Assembly: GCF_003627055.1 (NCBI RefSeq)
Contig: NZ_CP032624.1
Location: 2,170,001-2,234,000 of the forward strand
DNA: 64,000 nt
Direction of reading: 5' to 3'
Origin: Gryllotalpicola protaetiae
Lineage (GTDB): Bacteria > Actinomycetota > Actinomycetes > Actinomycetales > Microbacteriaceae
The translations under genes and the position numbers were made by a program. This document shows positions 60,102 through 64,000 of this stretch, one piece after another. A model generated the notes under the pieces. The model was given only the letters and a program-made list of their open reading frames with translations. It made no database searches and was not told the origin of the DNA. How positions within the stretch are numbered: the stretch's first letter is position 1; each line of letters starts with the position of its first letter.

Positions 60102-61015
60102 GCGTCGATGTGATCGGAATCGCCTTCATCCTGCTCTGGAGCAGTGGCTACGTCGTCGGCGCTCTGGCGACCGCGGTCACGCCTCCGCTGACAGTGATGC
60201 TCTGGCGTTTCGTGTTCGCCGTCGTCGCGCTCGGCGCCATCGCTCTGATCCGGCGGGAGTCGTGGCCGCGCGGCCGCGAGCTCTGGGGTCTCGCCGGTGT
60301 CGGCGTGCTGATGTTCGCGCTTCAGTTCGGCGGCCTGTACACAGCCCTGTCCGAGGGGATGCCGGCAGGCACGGTCGCGCTGATCGCGTGCTCGTCCCCC
60401 TTGCTCGTCGCGGCAGCGGGGGCCGCGCTCAGGTGGGAGACGCTCACCTGGCGCCGCTGGGTCGGCATCGCCCTCGGCGTCGTCGGGGTTGTCGTGACCC
60501 TGTCTGACCGGGTCGAGCAGCCGCCGAGCGCCGGCGCGTTGCTGTGGACTCTGCTCGGGCTGGCCGGCCTCGCGGCGGGCACGCTCCTTCATGGCCGTCT
60601 GCGTGCCGCGAGCGGTCCGACGGCGCAGGCCGCCGTCGAGACCGCCGCGGGCGCCGTGGTTATGGCGGTGTGGGCTCCGCTGGCGGGCGCGCTCGCGATC
60701 CCGTGGGGAGTCCAGGCGGTCGGCAGCTTCGTCTGGCTCGCGATCGCCGGAAGCGTCGTCGCGCCCCTGATGCTGTTCGCGCTGATCAGGTCGCGCGGTG
60801 CCACCGGTGCCAGCACGCTGCTCTTCGCAGTGCCTGCTGTGACGGCGTTCGCCTCCTGGCCCGTCCTCGGCACGCCCGTCGGGCCTATGGCCCTCCTCGG
60901 CCTCGTCATCGTCGGCGTCGGGCTCTGGCTTGCCAGACGGCGAGCCGAAACGACCAGAGAGACCGGCAAGATGGTCGCATGGCCGACGGGACCCGCACCG
61001 CGCGCACGCCGCTGA
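60089..61015 (+). CDS. EamA/DMT-family transporter
   Basis: A 308-residue ten-helix transporter. The GTG at 60089 lies inside an operator and follows a possible -10 (AAATGT, 60076-60081) by 7 bases, suggesting a leaderless message. VIGIAFILLWSSGYVVGAL and LQFGGLYTALSEGMPAGTVALIACSSPLLVAAAG are the first EamA repeat (in parts). It probably exports metabolites or toxic compounds. The divergent CGNR gene is its likely regulator, and the PAP2 gene overlaps its 3' end by 37 bases. Confidence 0.85.
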   Translation: MKALRVDVIGIAFILLWSSGYVVGALATAVTPPLTVMLWRFVFAVVALGAIALIRRESWPRGRELWGLAGVGVLMFALQFGGLYTALSEGMPAGTVALIACSSPLLVAAAGAALRWETLTWRRWVGIALGVVGVVVTLSDRVEQPPSAGALLWTLLGLAGLAAGTLLHGRLRAASGPTAQAAVETAAGAVVMAVWAPLAGALAIPWGVQAVGSFVWLAIAGSVVAPLMLFALIRSRGATGASTLLFAVPAVTAFASWPVLGTPVGPMALLGLVIVGVGLWLARRRAETTRETGKMVAWPTGPAPRARR

Positions 61016-61605
61016 TCGCTCTGGGTGCGCTGCTGATCGCAGCGGGCGCGGCCCTCGGCATCGCTCTCGAGGCAGACAGCCACCTGCTTGAGCTCGACGC
61101 GCACTGGTCCCGCTGGATCCTGACGACGCGCGGGCCTGTCGGCGATGCGGTCGCCTTCACCTTCGACGCAATCGGCGGCGGCATCATCGGGATCGCGGTC
61201 GTGCCGTTGCTGATCGCTGTCGTCCTTCTCGTGCGACGCCGCTACCGCGCGCTGCTGGTCTACGTCTGCGCCTCTCTCGCAAGCGGGCTCGTCGTGCAGC
61301 TCATGAAGCATCTCTTCGCCAGAGAGCGGCCGGCTCACATGCTCGTGATCTCCGATTTCGGATCTTTCCCCTCCGGTCATACGGCGAATGCGGCGACCGC
61401 TGCGGCCGTGCTCGTCTTCTTCGTCCGACGCGCGTGGGCGACGGTGCTCGCGACGATCTATGTGCTCCTCATGGCCGTCTGTCGGACGTACGTGGGGGCG
61501 CACTGGTTCACCGACACGGTCGGCGGCGCTCTGGTCGGAACGGGCGTGGCCGTGATGGTCTGCGCCATCGCAACAGGTCGCGGAATATCTGCCGAGCATC
61601 CGTAG
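60979..61605 (+). CDS. PAP2-family phosphatase
   Basis: A 208-residue membrane protein with about five helices. All three motifs are present: KHLFARERP (KxxxxxxRP), PSGHT, and CRTYVGAHWFTD (SRxxxxxHxxxD-like, with Cys in place of the usual Ser). It likely dephosphorylates a lipid phosphate such as undecaprenyl pyrophosphate or phosphatidic acid at the outer membrane face. It starts inside the EamA gene, so it is translated from the same message. Confidence 0.87.
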   Translation: MADGTRTARTPLIALGALLIAAGAALGIALEADSHLLELDAHWSRWILTTRGPVGDAVAFTFDAIGGGIIGIAVVPLLIAVVLLVRRRYRALLVYVCASLASGLVVQLMKHLFARERPAHMLVISDFGSFPSGHTANAATAAAVLVFFVRRAWATVLATIYVLLMAVCRTYVGAHWFTDTVGGALVGTGVAVMVCAIATGRGISAEHP

Positions 61606-61674
61606 TTCTATGCAAACGTATGGAAATGGGGCGGCCAGCAGACCGCTCCTGAACGGAATGGAAGCAGCGGGCAC

Positions 61675-62841
61675 ATGTCCTCTTCAATGCAGTTCGGGGT
61701 CTTCTCGGTCAGTGACATCACCCCAGACCCCACCACCGGTGTGACGCCGAGCGAGGGCGAGCGCATCAAGGCCGCCATCGCGATCGCGAAGAAGACCGAG
61801 GAGGTGGGCATGGATGTCTACGCCGTCGGCGAGCACCACAACCCGCCGTTCTTCTCGTCATCGCCCACCACGCTGCTTGCGGCCATCGCCGCGCAGACCG
61901 AGCGCCTCGTCGTATCGACCGCGACGACGCTCATCACCACGAATGACCCGGTGAAGATCGCCGAGGACTTCGCGATGCTGCAGCACGTCTCCGACGGCCG
62001 CGTCGACCTCATGCTGGGGCGCGGCAACACCGGCCCGGTGTACCCGTGGTTCGGCAAGGACATCCGCTCCGGCATCCAGCTCGCCATCGAGAACTATGCG
62101 CTGCTCCACCAGCTGTGGCGTGAAGACGTCGTCGACTGGGAAGGGCACTTCCGCACGCCGCTGCAGGGGTTCACCTCGACGCCGCGCCCGCTGGACGGCG
62201 TTCCGCCGTTCGTGTGGCACGGGTCGATCCGCAGCCCGGAGATCGCAGAGCAGGCGGCGTATTACGGCGACGGATTCTTCGCGAACCACATCTTCTGGCC
62301 GGCCTCCCACACCCAGCGCATGATCGCCCTCTACCGCCAGCGCTTCGCGCACTACGGCCACGGCGAGGAGAAGGACGCGATCGTCGGCCTCGGCGGCCAG
62401 CTCTACCTCGCGAAGAACTCGCAGGACGCGAAGCGCGAGTTCCGCCCGTACTTCGACAACGCCCCGGTCTACGGCCACGGCCCCACCCTCGAGGAGTTCA
62501 GCGAGCAGACGCCGCTCGCCGTCGGCAGCCCGCAGGAGATCATCGACAAGGTCCTCGGCTTCCGCGAGTACGTGGGCGACTACCAGCGCCAGATGTTCCT
62601 GATGGACCACGCCGGGCTGCCCCTGTCGTCCGTGCTGAAGCAGCTCGACCTGCTCGGCGAGGAGGTCATCCCGGTGCTGCGCCGTGAGCTCGACGCCCGC
62701 CGCGCCCCCGGTGTGCCCGACGTGCCGACGCACGCCTCCCTCGTAGCGGCGAACGGCGGTGCACGAGACTTCCGCCCGGGCGCGAACCGCGGCGACAACC
62801 TCACCGACGGCTCCCCCTACCAGACCCCTGTGGAGGCATAG
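61675..62841 (+). CDS. FMN-dependent luciferase-like monooxygenase, CE1758 family
   Basis: A 388-residue LLM protein. MQFGVFSVSDITPDPTTGVTP and VGMDVYAVGEHHNPPFFSSSP open the barrel; VSDGRVDLMLGRGNTGPVYPWFG holds the flavin site. It is followed two bases later by an FMN reductase. This is the CE1758/CE1759 pair named after Corynebacterium efficiens genes, so the enzyme has its own supply of reduced flavin. The substrate is not known for the family. Confidence 0.88.
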   Translation: MSSSMQFGVFSVSDITPDPTTGVTPSEGERIKAAIAIAKKTEEVGMDVYAVGEHHNPPFFSSSPTTLLAAIAAQTERLVVSTATTLITTNDPVKIAEDFAMLQHVSDGRVDLMLGRGNTGPVYPWFGKDIRSGIQLAIENYALLHQLWREDVVDWEGHFRTPLQGFTSTPRPLDGVPPFVWHGSIRSPEIAEQAAYYGDGFFANHIFWPASHTQRMIALYRQRFAHYGHGEEKDAIVGLGGQLYLAKNSQDAKREFRPYFDNAPVYGHGPTLEEFSEQTPLAVGSPQEIIDKVLGFREYVGDYQRQMFLMDHAGLPLSSVLKQLDLLGEEVIPVLRRELDARRAPGVPDVPTHASLVAANGGARDFRPGANRGDNLTDGSPYQTPVEA

Positions 62842-62843
62842 AG

Positions 62844-63476
62844 ATGACCACCCGCAACCTCGCCGTCGTCGCCGCGGGCGTCGGCGCGCCCTCGTCCACT
62901 CGCATGCTCGCCGACCGCCTCTCAGCGGCCGCGATCGAGGCGCTGCGCGATGAGTTCGGCACGCAGGTGCAGGCATCCGTCTTCGAACTGCGTGACACCG
63001 CCAAGGACGTCACCAACAACCTGGTGACCGGATTCCCCAGCCCGAGGCTCGCTGACGTGATCGAGGCCGTGGCCGGCGCCGACGGGCTGATCATCGTCAC
63101 GCCCGTCTTCAACGCGTCGTTCAACGGACTCTTCAAGTCGTTCCTCGACGTGATCGAGCCGAGCGCGCTCACGGGGCTGCCGACGCTGATCGGTGCGACC
63201 GGTGGTTCGCCGCGGCATTCGCAGGTGCTCGACTACGCGATGCGCCCGGTCCTCACCTACATGCACGCCGACGTCCTGCCGACAGGCGTCTACGCCGCCA
63301 CCGAAGACTGGGCGGGGCAGGCGGATGCCTCGCTGCCCAGCCTGCCCGACCGCATCGCCCGCGCCGGCCGTGAGTTCGCAGCCAGGGTCGCGGTGACCGA
63401 CCGCTCGAGCCGGCTGACCGACCCGTTCGCGCTCGACGGCTCGTTCTCGGTCACCGGGGGGTTCTCGGCAGAGTAA
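62844..63476 (+). CDS. LLM-partnered NAD(P)H-dependent FMN reductase, CE1759 family
   Basis: A 210-residue flavodoxin-like protein. NLAVVAAGVGAPSSTRMLADRL is the FMN phosphate loop region, IIVTPVFNASFNGLFKSFLD the second flavin contact, and GATGGSPRHSQVLDYAMRPVLTYMHADV the third (in parts). It reduces FMN for the monooxygenase encoded directly upstream. It may also feed the other four LLM enzymes in the window, none of which has a linked reductase. Confidence 0.9.
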   Translation: MTTRNLAVVAAGVGAPSSTRMLADRLSAAAIEALRDEFGTQVQASVFELRDTAKDVTNNLVTGFPSPRLADVIEAVAGADGLIIVTPVFNASFNGLFKSFLDVIEPSALTGLPTLIGATGGSPRHSQVLDYAMRPVLTYMHADVLPTGVYAATEDWAGQADASLPSLPDRIARAGREFAARVAVTDRSSRLTDPFALDGSFSVTGGFSAE

Positions 63477-63496
63477 CGAGAACGACACGCCGATGA

Positions 63497-63532
63497 AATC
63501 GCCGCCTGCGCAAACTGAGGCAGGCGGCGATT
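63497..63532. terminator. Terminator hairpin after the FMN reductase gene
   Basis: A perfect 13-bp stem (63497-63509 with 63520-63532) around a 10-base loop, 20 bases past the stop. No T-tract. The remaining sequence to 63652 shows no gene. Confidence 0.65.
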
Positions 63533-63652
63533 CCTGTGCACAACTTCCCGGAATGTCAGTGGTTCCGGGGATCCTGGTTGTGGATGGATTTGTGGGCAAG
63601 CTGTGTTGAAGACTGTGGAAGAGAAAATTCCGAAAACACCACATCTAGTGGC

Positions 63653-63682
63653 ATGACATTCGTGTAATTCCGGATATATAGT
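63653..63682 (+). promoter_or_regulatory. Strong promoter of the small peptide gene
   Basis: ATGACA (63653-63658) and TATAGT (63677-63682) are 18 bases apart in an AT-rich island, among the best -10 matches in the window. The leader would be about 70 bases and carry GAGGGGG before the ATG. Confidence 0.6.
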
Positions 63683-63758
63683 GTTCCTACCGCAAACGCG
63701 GCAGAGGTTCTGCCTCAGGCAGCACTTCACTACCGAGCTTCGATTCGAGGGGGCAACC

Positions 63759-63845
63759 ATGGACTACGAGAGCAACGACACCGTCGGCGGTTACGCGGTT
63801 CCCGTCGACCCGATGGACCTGCTGCAGTGCGACAGCTGCCAGTAG
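63759..63845 (+). CDS. Small peptide ending in a Cys pair, unknown function
   Basis: A 28-residue frame beginning MDYESNDTVGGY and ending DLLQCDSCQ. GAGGGGG stands 7 bases before the ATG. It has its own strong promoter and is followed 15 bases later by a perfect palindromic terminator, so it is a true single-gene unit. The peptide is acidic, with a GG in the first half and a C-x-x-C at the very end. This layout could fit a modified-peptide (RiPP) precursor, a metal-binding microprotein or a regulatory peptide. No modifying enzyme is visible in the window, and I do not recognise a family. Confidence 0.6.
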   Translation: MDYESNDTVGGYAVPVDPMDLLQCDSCQ

Positions 63846-63860
63846 GCGTACAACTTTCCG

Positions 63861-63894
63861 AAGGGCCCCGGTCGTGATCACGACCGGGGCCCTT
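63861..63894. terminator. Perfect palindromic terminator
   Basis: A 34-base perfect palindrome (17-bp arms, tip GTGATCAC) followed by CCCTTT. It ends the small peptide transcript before the MaoC-like gene. Confidence 0.85.
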
Positions 63895-63913
63895 CCCTTT
63901 AACTAACCCCCGT

Positions 63914-63919
63914 TAGGCT
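63914..63919 (+). promoter_or_regulatory. -10 box of the MaoC-like gene, leaderless
   Basis: TAGGCT is followed by 7 bases and the GTG at 63927, the same layout as the other leaderless starts. Confidence 0.45.
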
Positions 63920-63926
63920 TTCTCAG

Positions 63927-64000
63927 GTGCCGATCAATCCCGACATCCAGGGCCGCACGCTCGAGCCGACCGCGCCCTATCTGGTGGGCCGCGAGAAGAT
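63927..64000 (+). CDS. MaoC-like dehydratase, N-terminal FAS1-DH type (cut by window)
   Basis: Only the first 24 codons are present: PINPDIQGRTLEPTAPYLVG then REKI. This matches the conserved start of the actinobacterial MaoC/FAS1-dehydratase-like proteins (HadA-like), which form dehydratases with a second MaoC protein and are usually followed by that gene and murB. The GTG lies 7 bases after TAGGCT. The assignment rests on a short segment. Confidence 0.65.
   Translation, partial: MPINPDIQGRTLEPTAPYLVGREK

Noticed and set aside
63687-63881. A 64-codon frame antisense to the small peptide gene
   Set aside because: It begins in the terminator and lacks a promoter and ribosome site; the plus-strand unit has both.

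Overview
This is a GC-rich window dense with genes. Its codon habits (GC-rich third positions, a recurrent GCATCC Ala-Ser pair) and gene families (form I CO dehydrogenase, Ku/LigD end joining, an LAxTG sortase signal, a DtxR/IdeR-type iron box, a CE1758/CE1759 flavin pair, many leaderless starts) point to a high-GC actinobacterium, most likely of the Microbacteriaceae. That placement is inferred from style and families, not from a marker gene. No rRNA, tRNA, CRISPR array, insertion sequence or prophage is visible. No stretch without a gene exceeds about 300 bases.

Region 1 (1-13.4 kb) holds several small regulated units. A cut alpha/beta hydrolase sits with its TetR gene. A second TetR gene diverges from an MFS exporter and a MetX-like hydrolase across four operator-like sites. 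A third TetR gene diverges from a glycoside unit (GH1 glucosidase, SGNH hydrolase, sugar MFS). Then come a PfpI/DJ-1 protein, an iron-controlled SIP-domain/Dps pair, a GH29 fucosidase-like enzyme, a TetR/tautomerase pair and an SDR. The SDR promoter carries the same 18-bp operator type as the exporter promoter.

Region 2 (13.5-29.2 kb) is the most interesting metabolic block. It encodes two M20 amidohydrolases around an ATP-grasp ligase, a GNAT acetyltransferase, an MFS gene with an apparent frameshift, two luciferase-like (LLM) flavin monooxygenases, a complete peptide-type ABC importer and a third LLM enzyme. Four of its promoters share a TAGCGT -10 box. The gene set resembles Bacillus pathways that acetylate, oxidatively cleave and deacetylate S-modified amino acids, but with different partners.

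Region 3 (29.2-37.5 kb) contains a Met/Cys-rich copper-binding protein, an F420-dependent reductase-like Rossmann protein, and a TetR-controlled MMPL-YhgE/Pip envelope pair. The MMPL protein carries a degenerate ABC ATPase-like tail. A fourth LLM enzyme follows.

Region 4 (37.6-51.5 kb) joins molybdenum cofactor synthesis (moaE, moaA, moaD, a MoeB/rhodanese enzyme, a MocA-like transferase) to a complete form I CO dehydrogenase operon (coxM-S-L, two XdhC/CoxI homologues, MoxR/CoxD, CoxE, CoxG). A LysR gene sits divergently upstream. A SufU-type Fe-S scaffold lies beside moaE. Together these genes would let the cell oxidise trace CO.

Region 5 (51.5-64 kb) carries a LigD/Ku end-joining pair, a VOC protein, two DMT exporters, two secreted repetitive proteins (one with an LAxTG anchor), a CGNR regulator, a PAP2 phosphatase and an LLM/FMN-reductase pair. 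It ends with an isolated 28-residue peptide gene having its own promoter and terminator, and the start of a MaoC-type dehydratase gene.

Several genes start exactly 6-7 bases after a -10 box, so leaderless transcription is probably common here. Palindromic repeats recur, including one copy inside the MMPL coding sequence.
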